Origin: Actinomycetes bacterium
GTDB taxonomy: Bacteria; Actinomycetota; Thermoleophilia; Solirubrobacterales; 70-9
NCBI GenBank assembly: GCA_016861045.1
Contig: BOKP01000004.1
Coordinates: forward strand, 423,975 to 487,974
Length of the DNA stretch: 64,000 nt
Direction: 5' to 3'
The notes beneath the pieces were generated by a model that saw only the letters and a list, made by a program, of their open reading frames with translations, made no database searches and was not told the DNA's origin. A program made the translations under genes and the position numbers. Positions 50,419-59,038 of the stretch are shown here, piece by piece; the first letter of the stretch is position 1; every line of letters starts with the position of its first letter.

Positions 50419-51279
50419 ATGAAGGTTGGAATCGGGCTGCCGAACTCGGTCCCGGGCACGAGCGGCGAGGAGATGACCGGGTTCGCCCGCCGGGCCGAGG
50501 CGCAGGGGCTCAGCAGCCTCGGAACGATCGACCGGGTCCTCTACCACAACTGGGAGCCGCTGGTCGCGCTCGCTGCGGCCGCGGCGGTCACCGAGCGGAT
50601 CGAGCTGATGACGACTGTGATGCTCGGGCCGCTGCGCCTCAACGCGGTGCAGACGGCGAAGCAGGCGCTCAGCGTCAACGAGCTGTCCGGCGGCCGGCTG
50701 ACGCTCGGCATCGGCCTCGGGGCCCGCGGCGACGACTACGCCGTCTCCGGGGTCGAGCAGCGGGACCGGGCCGCGAAGCTCGAGCAGATGCTCGGCGAGC
50801 TCGAGGCGACCTTCGACGACGAGCGGATCGGCCCGCGCGAGGCCGGGGCCCCGCGGCTTCTGATCGGCGGCCACGCCGACGCCTCCTTCGAGCGCGCCGC
50901 CCGCTTCGGCGGCCCCGGCCACCACGGCGTCGGCTGGATCGCCGGCGGCGCCCCGCCCGACCAGTACGCCGAGATGGCGACGAAGGTCCGGCAGGCCTGG
51001 GCCGGGGCCGGCAACGAGGGCGAGCCGCGCCTCGCCGGCCTCGCCTACTTCGCGCTCGGCCAGAACGCCGAGCGGGAAGCGCAGCGCTACCTGACCGACT
51101 ACTACGCGTTCCTCGGCCCCGAGACCGCACGGATGATCGCCTCGAGCGCCGCCACCGACCCCGACCAGGTCAGGGGCTACCTGTCCGCCTTCGAGCAGGC
51201 CGGCTGCGGCGAGCTGGTCATGTTCCCGTGCTCCTCCGACCCCGCCCAGGCCGACTTGCTCGCGGAGGCGTCGAGGTAG
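50419..51279 (+). CDS. LLM-class flavin-dependent oxidoreductase
   Basis: A 286-residue luciferase-like TIM-barrel protein. MKVGIGLPNSVPGTSGEEM opens it, with GLSSLGTIDRVLYHNWEPLV and IELMTTVMLGPLRLNAVQTA in the usual places. LSGGRLTLGIGLGARGDDYA is the flavin/F420 phosphate-binding region. AGGAGG lies well placed before the ATG at 50419, which excludes the ATG at 50401. F420 or FMN may be the cofactor. It starts 62 bases after the tRNA and stands as a single gene. Confidence 0.9.
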   Translation: MKVGIGLPNSVPGTSGEEMTGFARRAEAQGLSSLGTIDRVLYHNWEPLVALAAAAAVTERIELMTTVMLGPLRLNAVQTAKQALSVNELSGGRLTLGIGLGARGDDYAVSGVEQRDRAAKLEQMLGELEATFDDERIGPREAGAPRLLIGGHADASFERAARFGGPGHHGVGWIAGGAPPDQYAEMATKVRQAWAGAGNEGEPRLAGLAYFALGQNAEREAQRYLTDYYAFLGPETARMIASSAATDPDQVRGYLSAFEQAGCGELVMFPCSSDPAQADLLAEASR

Positions 51280-51303
51280 CCGGGGACGCGCCGGCCGACC
51301 CGC

Positions 51304-51351
51304 CGAGGTTGCGCTAACCGGCCCGGGGAGCCGGTTTCTGCAGTCTCGCGG
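51304..51351 (+). repeat. 48-bp direct repeat, left copy (contains the stop codon of the DUF559 gene)
   Basis: It matches 52236-52283 at 46 of 48 positions, in the same orientation. Inside is the hairpin AACCGGC/GCCGGTT (51316-51322 and 51330-51336) followed by TCTG, which could end transcription of the flavin oxidoreductase gene. On the minus strand the T at 51315 makes the TAG stop of the DUF559 gene. Confidence 0.9.
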
Positions 51352-52288
51352 CGAGGCTGTGGATGGCGACGAGCTCACGCCCGATCGCGTCCGGTCGATC
51401 GAGGTCGGACCAGACGAACCGCAGGCACCGGAACCCGGCGGCGAGCAGCCGCCGGTCCCGGCGGCGGTCCTTCCGGAAGGACCTGATGTCGCTGTGGAAG
51501 CGATAGCCGTCGGTCTCGACCACGAGCCCCACGTCCGGCCAGCAGAAGTCGACCTCGATCGTCCCGCCGTCGAGCGTGATCGTGTGATTGACCAGCGGCT
51601 CGGGGAGCCCGGCGGCGCGAACGATCGGCAGGAAGCGGCGCTCGAACTCGCTGCGGAAGTGCCCTTCGACCCTCAGCGAGGCGGTCGCCGAGCGCAGCCG
51701 ACGGACCCCTCGCCGGCCTCCGTTGCGGGCGATCACGTCCTCGATCGCGTAGAGGTCGAAGATGCCGATCGCCACCGATTGGTCAAGGGCATCAGCGAGC
51801 TCGCCGGGTCGGCCGACCGCGGCGACGTCGAGCAACGTGCGAGCCACCGAGGTGCAGGGAATCCCGAGATGGGTGACGCGGTCCTGCGGCTCCAGCGAAG
51901 CCATCCGGTGCGCCCGGATCCCCGGTCGCCTGATCTGCCGGGGCGACATCACGTCGATGCGGCTGCTCGCGACCGTGATCAGCTCGAAGTGCCCCGCCGC
52001 CGAGCGCGACGCCAAGAGCGAGCCGGGGCCGCCGGCGAGGACCGCGGCCATCCGCAGCCCCAGTCCGCCGAGCTCGGCCGGGCTGGGCGAATAGACCTCG
52101 CGGTGTACGCGGTGCAGCCTGGCCCCCTGAACCAGCGATGCCACCCCCGCCGCCGTGAAGCCGCAGCGGACGAGCTGCGAGAGGGCGACCACACCGTGCT
52201 GCCGCCGGACCAGCTCCGCAACCGCCCTCCAGTCACGAGGTTGCGCCAACCGGCCCGGGGAGCCGGTTACTGCAGTCTCGCGGGGCAT
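51314..52288 (-). CDS. AbiEi-like winged-helix + DUF559 (PD-(D/E)XK nuclease-like) protein
   Basis: A 324-residue protein. Residues about 22-70 (VAELVRRQHGVVALSQLVRC, then LVQGARLHRVHREVYSPSP) are the winged-helix domain of type IV antitoxin AbiEi relatives. Residues about 210-310 are DUF559: EFERRFLPIVRAAGLPEP, then IEVDFCWPDVGLVVETDG (Asp247, Glu258), then RDRRLLAAGFRCLRFVWSDL. This is the Vsr-like PD-(D/E)XK fold. No toxin partner is adjacent. The first 17 and last dozen codons lie inside two copies of a 48-bp direct repeat. Its function is not known in this phylum. A defence or mobile-gene role is an inference. Confidence 0.82.
   Translation of the reverse strand: MPRETAVTGSPGRLAQPRDWRAVAELVRRQHGVVALSQLVRCGFTAAGVASLVQGARLHRVHREVYSPSPAELGGLGLRMAAVLAGGPGSLLASRSAAGHFELITVASSRIDVMSPRQIRRPGIRAHRMASLEPQDRVTHLGIPCTSVARTLLDVAAVGRPGELADALDQSVAIGIFDLYAIEDVIARNGGRRGVRRLRSATASLRVEGHFRSEFERRFLPIVRAAGLPEPLVNHTITLDGGTIEVDFCWPDVGLVVETDGYRFHSDIRSFRKDRRRDRRLLAAGFRCLRFVWSDLDRPDAIGRELVAIHSLAARLQKPAPRAG
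52236..52283 (+). repeat. 48-bp direct repeat, right copy (contains the N-terminal codons of the DUF559 gene)
   Basis: This is the same sequence as 51304-51351 apart from two bases (C for T and A for T). It keeps the AACCGGC/GCCGGTT hairpin. The unit from copy to copy is 932 bases. The matched block ends four bases short of the start codon at 52288. Confidence 0.9.
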
Positions 52289-52357
52289 GCGGCGAGGGTG
52301 GCGGCGGCCGGGTCGCGCGTGGCGCGCCGAGCGTGCCGAAGCCGCGCGAGCCTGTGA

Positions 52358-53773
52358 CTAATCCGTCAGGGCGGCGAGCTCGGACTGGACGAAGCCGGCG
52401 AAGGCGTCGAGGTCGGCGATCCGGTCACGGTCGCCGACGAGGCCGAAGAAGAGGCCGCCGTCGTAGCTGATCACCCCGATCGAGAGCGCGCGGCGCTGCG
52501 GCGAGAGCGGCACGAACGGGTTGATCGCCTCGAGCCGGCGGCCGAGGAGGTAGACGGGCATCGGCGGCCCCGGCACGTTCGAGACGACCAGGTTCCAGGG
52601 GAGCCGCTGGGGGACGATCCGGCCGACCGGCCGGCCGGCGGCGCCGATCGAGCCGAGGACGCGGCTCACCGTCGGCGGCACCCATCCCGACGCCTCGATC
52701 ACCAGTGACGCGGCCCGCGCCGCCTCTGACTCCTTCAGCCGCGCCGTCGTCGCATGGATCACCCGCAGCCGCTCGTCGGCGTCGGCCTCGGCGAGCGGCA
52801 GCGGAACGATCAGCGTCGTGATCCGGTTGCCGAGCTCGAGCTCCTCGCCGGGCTTGCGGATGCTCATCGGCACGAGCGCCGAGAACCGGTCGGGGATCTC
52901 CACCCGCCGCGACTCGAAGAGCCGGCGCAGGGCCCCGGTCGAGACCGCGAGGACGGCGTCGTTGACGGTCGCGCCGTGGGCCGCCGCCGCCGCTTTCATC
53001 GCCGCCAGCGTCGTCGCCGCGAAGGCGACGCGCCGGTCGCGGCCGATCTCCTCGTTGATGATCGTCGCCGGCACCGGGTCGGTGCTTCGGGCGAGGTCGA
53101 GGAAGCCCTGCGCGGTCCTGAGCGCGGCCTGCGGGGTCGAGGGATCGAGCGCCCGGCGCGCCGCCTCGCGCGGGATCCCGAGCAGGAGCCGGCGCGCGTC
53201 GAGGATCCGGTCGGCGAGCACCTCGTCGGCGCGGCGCTGCGCCCGCGGCCTCCAGTCGCGGCCGCTGAGCCCGAGGTCGGTTCCTCCCGGGTCGGGATCG
53301 AGGATGACGGCGCCGACGTCGATCGCGGAGATCCCGTCGACGAGCGCGTGATGGGTCTTCGAGATCGCGGCGAAGCCGCGCTCTGCCCCGGCGCCGCAGC
53401 GCTCGACCAGGTAGATCTGCCAGAGCGGCCGGCTCTGATCGAGCGGCTCCGACATCACCCGGCCGACGAGGTCGCGCAGCTCCGCGTCGCCGCCGGGGGC
53501 GGGCAGGGCGACGTGGCGGACGTGGCGGTCGAGGTCGAAGTCGGGGTCGTCCTCCCACTCGGCTCGGAGGATCCGCCCGGGCAGCCAGCGGACGCGGCGG
53601 CGGAAGCGCGGGATCAGCTCGAGCCGCTCGCGGACGTGCTCGCGGAACTCGCCGAAGCGGGGCGGGCGGCCGGCGAACCGGGCCGTGCCGCCGACGTGGA
53701 CGTGGATCGGGCCGCGCTCGTCGAGCAGCGATGACATGTCCGCCGACGAGAGCTGGTCGGGACCGTCGCCCAT
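52358..53773 (-). CDS. Wax ester synthase/diacylglycerol acyltransferase (WS/DGAT)
   Basis: A 471-residue enzyme of storage lipid synthesis, membrane-associated, joining acyl-CoA to fatty alcohol or diacylglycerol. ISKTHHALVDGISAIDVGAV carries the catalytic HHxxxDG (His141-His142, Asp146). PLWQIYLVE and ATVNDAVLAVSTGALRRLFE are family motifs. NLVVSNVPGPPMPVYLLG is the conserved C-terminal NVPGP block. The ATG at 53773 lies ten bases after TAGGGT. Such enzymes are typical of actinobacteria. Confidence 0.93.
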   Translation of the reverse strand: MGDGPDQLSSADMSSLLDERGPIHVHVGGTARFAGRPPRFGEFREHVRERLELIPRFRRRVRWLPGRILRAEWEDDPDFDLDRHVRHVALPAPGGDAELRDLVGRVMSEPLDQSRPLWQIYLVERCGAGAERGFAAISKTHHALVDGISAIDVGAVILDPDPGGTDLGLSGRDWRPRAQRRADEVLADRILDARRLLLGIPREAARRALDPSTPQAALRTAQGFLDLARSTDPVPATIINEEIGRDRRVAFAATTLAAMKAAAAAHGATVNDAVLAVSTGALRRLFESRRVEIPDRFSALVPMSIRKPGEELELGNRITTLIVPLPLAEADADERLRVIHATTARLKESEAARAASLVIEASGWVPPTVSRVLGSIGAAGRPVGRIVPQRLPWNLVVSNVPGPPMPVYLLGRRLEAINPFVPLSPQRRALSIGVISYDGGLFFGLVGDRDRIADLDAFAGFVQSELAALTD

Positions 53774-53783
53774 GGCTGCGGCG

Positions 53784-53789
53784 ACCCTA
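53784..53789 (-). promoter_or_regulatory. -10 hexamer TAGGGT of the WS/DGAT gene
   Basis: TAGGGT on the minus strand lies ten bases before the ATG at 53773, without a ribosome site between. A related TAGCTT lies ten bases before the gene at 54620. Confidence 0.45.
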
Positions 53790-53957
53790 CAGCCGGAGGC
53801 CGCCGGCGAAGGCGACGAAGCCCGCTCGGTCGGCCAGTTCAGTCGGGCTCACGGTCGCGGAACCCGTCGGGCGGAGTCGGAGGGGGGCCGGCCGAGGGTC
53901 GCTCGCCGTCCCCGCGGTGCCGGCCGGGCGCGGCGTCGCCGCGACGCCCCGGAGGGG

Positions 53958-54242
53958 TCAGTCGGGCTCGCCGAGCAGCTCCTCGGCCTCGCTCCAGCGA
54001 CCGGGCGGCACCTGCAGGTAGATGTCGCCGCGGCCGAAGGCGTCGGGCTCGTGGTCGGCGCAGATCACGGCCTCGATTCCGCCGTCGACGAGCACCTGCC
54101 GCCAGGCCCGGGCCGTGTCGAGCTCGCCGAGCTCGCGCACCACCTCCCAGTCGTCGAACCGCGGATCGCCGACCGCGACCTCGGCGATGCCGTCCGGCCG
54201 CTCCGAGGCGAGCGCCTCACGCCAGCGCGACAGGAATCCCAT
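53958..54242 (-). CDS. DUF2007-like small protein
   Basis: A 94-residue protein. DTARAWRQVLVDGGIEAVIC, then GDIYLQVPPGRWSEAEELLG resemble the DUF2007 'putative signal transducing' domain, in which a helix-strand unit is followed by a V-x-x-x-D/R-x-x-A-x-x-L tail. The N-terminal half is not recognised. There is no ribosome site of note before the ATG at 54242. It stands 63 bases downstream of the DUF3817 gene on the same strand. Confidence 0.65.
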   Translation of the reverse strand: MGFLSRWREALASERPDGIAEVAVGDPRFDDWEVVRELGELDTARAWRQVLVDGGIEAVICADHEPDAFGRGDIYLQVPPGRWSEAEELLGEPD

Positions 54243-54305
54243 CCGGACGGACGGCTCGGGACGGACGGCCGGGCCGGGGTCGTGCGCGCGAGAGGTCGGG
54301 CATCG

Positions 54306-54620
54306 TCAGCCGCGACCGCCGGCCTCGGCCCGCAGGAGCTCGGCGTTGTTGCTGTCGACCCAGCGATCGACCACGTAGCCGCCGAACGGGAGCACGGCGC
54401 CGATCACGATCCAGGCCGTCTGCCTGCCGGTCCACCCGGCGTGCTCCCGCAGCGCCATCACCATCGCCAGGTAGGCGATGAAGAGGAGCCCGTGGATCGG
54501 GCCGAGGATCTCGACCCCGAGCGGCTGGTCGCTGGCGCGCTTGAAGTAGCTGGCGGCCAGCAGGAGCAGGAAGGAGGTCGCCTCGAGGATGGCGACGAGC
54601 TTGAAGTTCCGGAGCGTCAT
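54306..54620 (-). CDS. DUF3817 family integral membrane protein
   Basis: A 104-residue protein with three membrane helices. MTLRNFKLVAILEATSFLLL, then LGPIHGLLFIAYLAMVMALR (with the His-Gly typical of the family) and TAWIVIGAVLPFGGYVVDRW match DUF3817, a common actinobacterial membrane protein of unknown role. The ATG at 54620 lies ten bases after TAGCTT (54631-54636). The frame is open to 54671, but the family starts at this ATG. Confidence 0.85.
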   Translation of the reverse strand: MTLRNFKLVAILEATSFLLLLAASYFKRASDQPLGVEILGPIHGLLFIAYLAMVMALREHAGWTGRQTAWIVIGAVLPFGGYVVDRWVDSNNAELLRAEAGGRG

Positions 54621-54725
54621 CGAAGCGGGAAAGCTAGCGCGAGGGGCGTCGCGGCTGTGTGGCGAGCGCACACCCGGCCGCTTCGGCAGGATGCCGGGGT
54701 CGCGCCCTGGCCGAAGCGGCGGCGG

Positions 54726-55568
54726 TCAGGTCCGCGGCTCCGACCGCCGCGCCGAGACCACCCCGGCGAGCGCGATCAGCACGCCGGCGGCGAAGATCAG
54801 CGTCCCCATCGCGAACACCTGCGGCGGGATCCCGACCTTGACCGATCCGTAGACCCAGAGCGGGAAGGTGAGGGTCTGACCGGCGACGAAGCTGGTGATG
54901 ATGAAGTCGTCGATCGAGAGCGCCGCCGCGAGCAGCGCCGCGGAGAGGATCGCCGGGTAGATGACCGGGACCGTGACCAGCCAGAAGGCCTGGAACGGGC
55001 TCGAGCCGAGGTCGCGGGCGGCCTCCGCCAGCGACGGGTCGATGTCGCGCAGCCGCGCCTGCAGGACGATCACGACGAAGGCGACGTTGAAGGCGACGTG
55101 GGCGATCAGGATCGTCCCGAAGCCGCGGCTGACGCCGAGATAGACGAACAGGCCCAGCAGCGACGCGCCGACGACCACCGACGGCGCCGCGATGTCGGCG
55201 AGGATCACGAGGTCGCCGACGCCGCGGCCGCGGAACCGGTAGCGGGTCAGCGCCAGCGCCGCCGGCGTCCCGATCGCGACCGCGATCACGGTGCTGAGCG
55301 CCGCGATCTCGAGCGAGGTGACGAGCGCCGAGGTCAGGTCGGGGATCTCGAACAGGCGCCGGTACCACTCGGTCGTGAAGCCGTGCCAGGAGAAGCTCAG
55401 CCGCTGATTGGGGGCCTGGTTGAGGCTGTAGACGATCATCACGATGATCGGCACGAGCGTCACCGCGAGGACGACGAAGACGTAGGACGGCAGCACCGCC
55501 CGCTGCCAGAGGGGGCCGGCGAGGCCGCGCGAGCGCCGCCGGCCGACCGGAGCCGAGGCCGCGCTCAT
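54726..55568 (-). CDS. potC: Spermidine/putrescine-type ABC transporter permease
   Basis: A 280-residue permease with six membrane helices. FVVLAVTLVPIIVMIVYSLN opens it. The cytoplasmic EAA loop is EAARDLGSSPFQAFWLVTVP, which contacts the ATPase. It has LSLLG-type helices and SIDDFIITSFVAGQTLTFPL, a PotC hallmark. It overlaps potB by ATGA (55565-55568) and ends the operon. It takes up polyamines or a related cation. Confidence 0.93.
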   Translation of the reverse strand: MSAASAPVGRRRSRGLAGPLWQRAVLPSYVFVVLAVTLVPIIVMIVYSLNQAPNQRLSFSWHGFTTEWYRRLFEIPDLTSALVTSLEIAALSTVIAVAIGTPAALALTRYRFRGRGVGDLVILADIAAPSVVVGASLLGLFVYLGVSRGFGTILIAHVAFNVAFVVIVLQARLRDIDPSLAEAARDLGSSPFQAFWLVTVPVIYPAILSAALLAAALSIDDFIITSFVAGQTLTFPLWVYGSVKVGIPPQVFAMGTLIFAAGVLIALAGVVSARRSEPRT

Positions 55569-56428
55569 CCGATGTGCTCCTGCAGCGTCCGCGTCCCGAA
55601 GACCCGGGCGTAGACGGCCATCGCCAGCATCAGCGTCACCATCAGGATGAGCGCCAGCGCCGAGGCGATCGGGTAGTCGGCGTTGTTGACGTACTGGGTC
55701 TGGATGATGTTGCCGATCATCGTGGTCGACGGACCGCCGAGGATCGAGGCGCTGAGGTAGTCGCCGATGTTGGTGATCGCGACGAGGACGATGCCGGCGT
55801 AGATGCCGGGCGCCGAGAGCGGCAGGATCACCGTGCGGAAGCGGGCGGCGCCGGTGGCGTAGAGGTCGGCGGCGGCCTCGACGTGGGCGGGGTCGATCCG
55901 CTGCAGCGCGACGTAGAGGGGCAGCAGCATGAACGGCAGCGCGTCGTAGGTGAGCCCGGCGACGACCGCGAACGGCGTCGAGAGCACGTGCGTGTCGGCC
56001 GGGACGAGGCCGATGTCCTTGAGCGCGCTGAGGATGATCCCGTCGTCGGCGAGGATGAACTGCCAGGCGAGGATCCGGATCACGAAGCTGACGAAGAACG
56101 GCAGCAGCAGCAGGAACAGCAGCACCGACTTGAAGCGACCGCCGTGGAAGGCGATCCAGTAGGCGACCGGGTACATCGTCACCAGCGCGACCGCGGTCGA
56201 GATGCCGCCGTAGAGGAACGAGCGCCCGAACTGGGTCGAGTACGTCGAGATCGCGTCGCCGAAGATCGAGAAGTTCCAGGTCAGCGTCCAGCCGTCGATC
56301 GAGTTGCCGGTCATCAGCGAGACGCCGAGGATCGTCAGGAGCGGCAGGACGAAGAAGGCGCCGAGCCAGACCGCGGCCGGCAGTGACAGCAGGTAGGGGA
56401 CCAGGCCGGTGCGGCGCCTGGGGCTCAC
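55565..56428 (-). CDS. potB: Spermidine/putrescine-type ABC transporter permease
   Basis: A 287-residue permease with six helices. GLVPYLLSLPAAVWLGAFFV, then YPVAYWIAFHGGRFKSVLLF and LPFFVSFVIRILAWQFIL are PotB motifs. EAAADLYATGAARFRTVILP is the EAA loop. The GTG start at 56428 overlaps the potD stop by GTGA, and the frame open upstream belongs to potD. It forms the membrane pair with potC. Confidence 0.92.
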   Translation of the reverse strand: MSPRRRTGLVPYLLSLPAAVWLGAFFVLPLLTILGVSLMTGNSIDGWTLTWNFSIFGDAISTYSTQFGRSFLYGGISTAVALVTMYPVAYWIAFHGGRFKSVLLFLLLLPFFVSFVIRILAWQFILADDGIILSALKDIGLVPADTHVLSTPFAVVAGLTYDALPFMLLPLYVALQRIDPAHVEAAADLYATGAARFRTVILPLSAPGIYAGIVLVAITNIGDYLSASILGGPSTTMIGNIIQTQYVNNADYPIASALALILMVTLMLAMAVYARVFGTRTLQEHIG

Positions 56429-57696
56429 GACTGGATGATCGGGTCGAAGATCGAGGTCCACTCGAGCTGGTCCTCGACCCCGGTCGGGTCGTAGTAGGCG
56501 ACGAACTTGCTCTCCATCTCCGGGGTCGGGAAGACCAGCGGGCTGTTGGCGACGGTGGGGTCGTCGAGCTCGCCGGCGATGATCGGCTTGGCGTCGGGGA
56601 CCGGGGAGATGTAGTTGACCCAGTCGGTGATCAGCGCCTGCACCGGAGGCCGGTAGAAGTAGTCGATCCACATCATCGCGTCGACCGGGTGGGCGGCGTG
56701 GTAGGGGATCATGCAGTTGTCCTGCCAGAACATCACGCCCTCGTCGGGAACCACGAACTCGAGGTTCTCGCTGCCCGAGAGCTGGGCCTGGAAGACGTCG
56801 CCGGACCAGGCCATGCTGATCCAGGTGTCGCCCTGCTCGAGGGCCTTGATGTAGCTCTGGTCGTAGTACTGGCGGACGATGCCCGCCTCGCGCTGCTCGC
56901 GCAGCAGGTCGGCGGCGCGCCTCCAGTCGGCCGGGGTCGAGCTCTTCGGCTCGATCCCGAGCGCGAGCATCCCGAAGCTGCCGAGCTCGGTGTCGTCGGC
57001 CATCATCCCGACCTTGCCCGCGAACGCCGGGTCCCAGAGGTCCTTGATGCTGTTGATCTCGCGATCGATGTTGTCGGTGTCGTAGGCGATGCCCGTGATC
57101 CCCGACTGCCAGGTCACGGTGAACTCGTTGCCGGGGTCGTAGTTGGGGCTGCGGATCGACTGCGCGGCGTAGCGCTCGAAGCTCGGCATCCGCGAGTGGT
57201 CGAGCGGGATCAGCCAGTGGTTCTTGATCATCTGCGTCAACTCCCACCCGTTGCTGATCACGACCATGTCGTAGCCGATCGACTGCCCGGACTGCAGCAC
57301 CGGGCTGATCTGGGCGAAGAACGTCGCGTTGTCCTGGATCACCGGGCGGTAGTTGACGGTGATCCCGTACTTCTCGCTGAACGCGTTCAGGGTCGGCGAG
57401 CCGTCCTTGGTGCGGTCGATGTAGAGGGGCCAGTTGGCGAAGTCGAAGGTTCCCTGCTGCTCCTGCTCGCCCCACCACGCCTTCCAGTCGAAGCCGTCCT
57501 CCCAGCCGGTGTCGCGGGTGCCGGCGATCCCGCAGGCCGAGAGCGCCCCGGCCAGCGAGCCGGCGGCGAGGATGCCGGCGGCGCCGCGGACGAAGCGGCG
57601 CCGCGAGTAGCGCGGCTCGGTCAGCCCGCGCAGCAGGTCGGGCCGGGCCGGTCCCCCGGCCGACGATCTCGGCTCCTGCTCACCGCCTCGTCCCAC
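56425..57696 (-). CDS. potD: Polyamine-type ABC transporter substrate-binding lipoprotein
   Basis: A 423-residue protein. A twin-arginine start (YSRRRFVRGAAGILAAGSLA) runs into a lipobox LSACG, so it is probably Tat-exported and lipid-anchored. The mature part has TFDFANWPLYIDRTKDGSPT and YDMVVISNGWELTQMIKNHW, then TWISMAWSGDVFQAQ, as in PotD/PotF binding proteins. GTG at 57696 follows GAGGAGGGG. TAGGAT lies upstream in the 47-base gap after the P450 gene. No PotA ATPase is in the window. Confidence 0.93.
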   Translation of the reverse strand: MGRGGEQEPRSSAGGPARPDLLRGLTEPRYSRRRFVRGAAGILAAGSLAGALSACGIAGTRDTGWEDGFDWKAWWGEQEQQGTFDFANWPLYIDRTKDGSPTLNAFSEKYGITVNYRPVIQDNATFFAQISPVLQSGQSIGYDMVVISNGWELTQMIKNHWLIPLDHSRMPSFERYAAQSIRSPNYDPGNEFTVTWQSGITGIAYDTDNIDREINSIKDLWDPAFAGKVGMMADDTELGSFGMLALGIEPKSSTPADWRRAADLLREQREAGIVRQYYDQSYIKALEQGDTWISMAWSGDVFQAQLSGSENLEFVVPDEGVMFWQDNCMIPYHAAHPVDAMMWIDYFYRPPVQALITDWVNYISPVPDAKPIIAGELDDPTVANSPLVFPTPEMESKFVAYYDPTGVEDQLEWTSIFDPIIQS

Positions 57697-57743
57697 GTCC
57701 GCCCCTCCTCTGGATCGGACGCCATCCTATTACTCGCGCGGCG

Positions 57744-58997
57744 TCAACCGTTCAATCGCACCGGCAGGGTCTTGAGCTGGTTCAGGAACGGCGAGACGGC
57801 GGGGCGGGGCTCGCCGGCCCGGCTCATGTGCGGGTAGCGCTGCAGGACCTCCTCGAGCAGGACCTTGAGCTCGAGCCGCGCCAGCGCCATCCCGAGGCAG
57901 GCGTGGCGGCCGCCGCCGCCGAACGCCTGGTGCTCGGGGTCGCGGTGGATGTCGAAGCGGTCGGGGTCGTCGTAGACCGCCTCGTCGCGGTTGCTCGACA
58001 CGTACCACATCAGCACCTTGTCGCCCTCGGCGATCGGCTGCCCGGCGATCTCGGTGTCGGTGGTCGCGGTGCGGCGGAAGTTCGCGAACGCGGGGTACAT
58101 CCGCAGGCACTCCTCGATCGCCATCGGGATCAGCGACGGGTCCTCGACGAGCTCGCGCATCTGGTCGGGATGGTCGAGGAGCGCGTTGATCGCGCTCGTG
58201 AACGTCGCCTTCGTCGAGTCATTGCCGGCGGCGACGAGCAGGAAGAAGCCCATGATGATCTCGTCGTCGGAGAGCATCTCGCCGTCGATCTCGGCCTCGA
58301 CGAGGACGCTGGTCAGGTCGTCGGTCGGGTTCGCGCGGCGGTCGTCGATCATCGCCTGGGCGCGCCGGAAGATCTCCGGCAGGTCCTCGGCGAGGACCTG
58401 CTCGAGCCCGCCCGGCGCCAGTTCCTCGTCGCCGACCCCGAGCGTGGTGTTCATCAGCGTCGCCCACGCCTTGTCGTCCTCCTCCGCGATCCCCATGAAG
58501 TTGCCGATCACCCGCGAGACGACCGGCTGGGCGATGTCGTCGACGATGTCGCAGGTCTCGCGCCCTTCGAGCCGGTCGAGGACCCGGATCGCGATCGCCC
58601 GGATCTCGTCCTCGTGCATCGCGATCCGCTTCGGCGTGAACCCGCGCTGGAAGAGCGCCTTGAGGCGATCGTGCTTGGGCGGGTCCATCGCGATGAACAT
58701 CGACCGCATCAGCTCGAGCGGGATCGCGTGCGTCAGCGCGATGCAGCCGCCGCGCTCGGAGGAGAACGTCTTGTGGTCGCGGCTCACCGCGTGCACGTCG
58801 GCGGCCGTGACCACCGACCAGAAGCCGGCCTCGTCGGGATACTCGGTGATCTCCGACCAGTGGACCGGGCACTCGCGGCGGAGCCGCCGGAAGATCTCGT
58901 GCGGCGCCCCCCGCTGCCAGTTCTCGGCGTCGCCGACGTTGAGCGCGTCGAGGTCGATCGCGTCGTGGTCGGTCTCGGTCTCGGTCTCGGTGGCCAT
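57744..58997 (-). CDS. Cytochrome P450
   Basis: A 417-residue soluble P450. The I-helix oxygen motif is AGNDST (257-262), ExxR is EECLR (295-299), and the heme loop FGGGGRHACLG has Cys367. The sequence FIAMDPPKHDRLKALFQRGF is the usual C-helix block. The GGGG loop resembles bacterial steroid- and fatty-acid-type P450s (CYP125/142 area), but the substrate is not known. The N-terminus is rich in Thr/Glu repeats (ETETET). AAGGGAG precedes the ATG. It is downstream of the LysR gene on the same strand, with a palindrome between. Confidence 0.95.
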   Translation of the reverse strand: MATETETETDHDAIDLDALNVGDAENWQRGAPHEIFRRLRRECPVHWSEITEYPDEAGFWSVVTAADVHAVSRDHKTFSSERGGCIALTHAIPLELMRSMFIAMDPPKHDRLKALFQRGFTPKRIAMHEDEIRAIAIRVLDRLEGRETCDIVDDIAQPVVSRVIGNFMGIAEEDDKAWATLMNTTLGVGDEELAPGGLEQVLAEDLPEIFRRAQAMIDDRRANPTDDLTSVLVEAEIDGEMLSDDEIIMGFFLLVAAGNDSTKATFTSAINALLDHPDQMRELVEDPSLIPMAIEECLRMYPAFANFRRTATTDTEIAGQPIAEGDKVLMWYVSSNRDEAVYDDPDRFDIHRDPEHQAFGGGGRHACLGMALARLELKVLLEEVLQRYPHMSRAGEPRPAVSPFLNQLKTLPVRLNG

Positions 58998-59008
58998 TCC
59001 GCTCCCTT

Positions 59009-59029
59009 CGGGCGCTCCGTTCGCGCCCG
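59009..59029 (-). promoter_or_regulatory. Hairpin in the 5' leader of the P450 message, next to the ribosome site
   Basis: A 7-bp stem (CGGGCGC with GCGCCCG) and seven-base loop lie directly upstream of the AAGGGAG ribosome site and downstream of the putative -10 TACCCT. It could shade or expose the ribosome site. Confidence 0.4.
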
Positions 59030-59038
59030 GAAGGGTAA

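Noticed and set aside
50058..50459. Minus-strand ORF with the text EGFEPSRELAPPTRLAGECL
   Set aside because: This is the well-known spurious translation of the complement of tRNA-Ser, not a gene.
51316..51336. The AACCGGC/GCCGGTT stem taken alone as an ordinary terminator
   Set aside because: It probably can terminate the flavin oxidoreductase message, but the same stem recurs within a 48-bp direct repeat 932 bases away, so a simple terminator does not explain it.
53685..55613. Plus-strand open frame of 642 codons across the DUF2007, DUF3817 and potC genes
   Set aside because: Asp/Arg/Glu-rich repetitive text without motifs. It runs across three recognisable minus-strand genes and their gaps.
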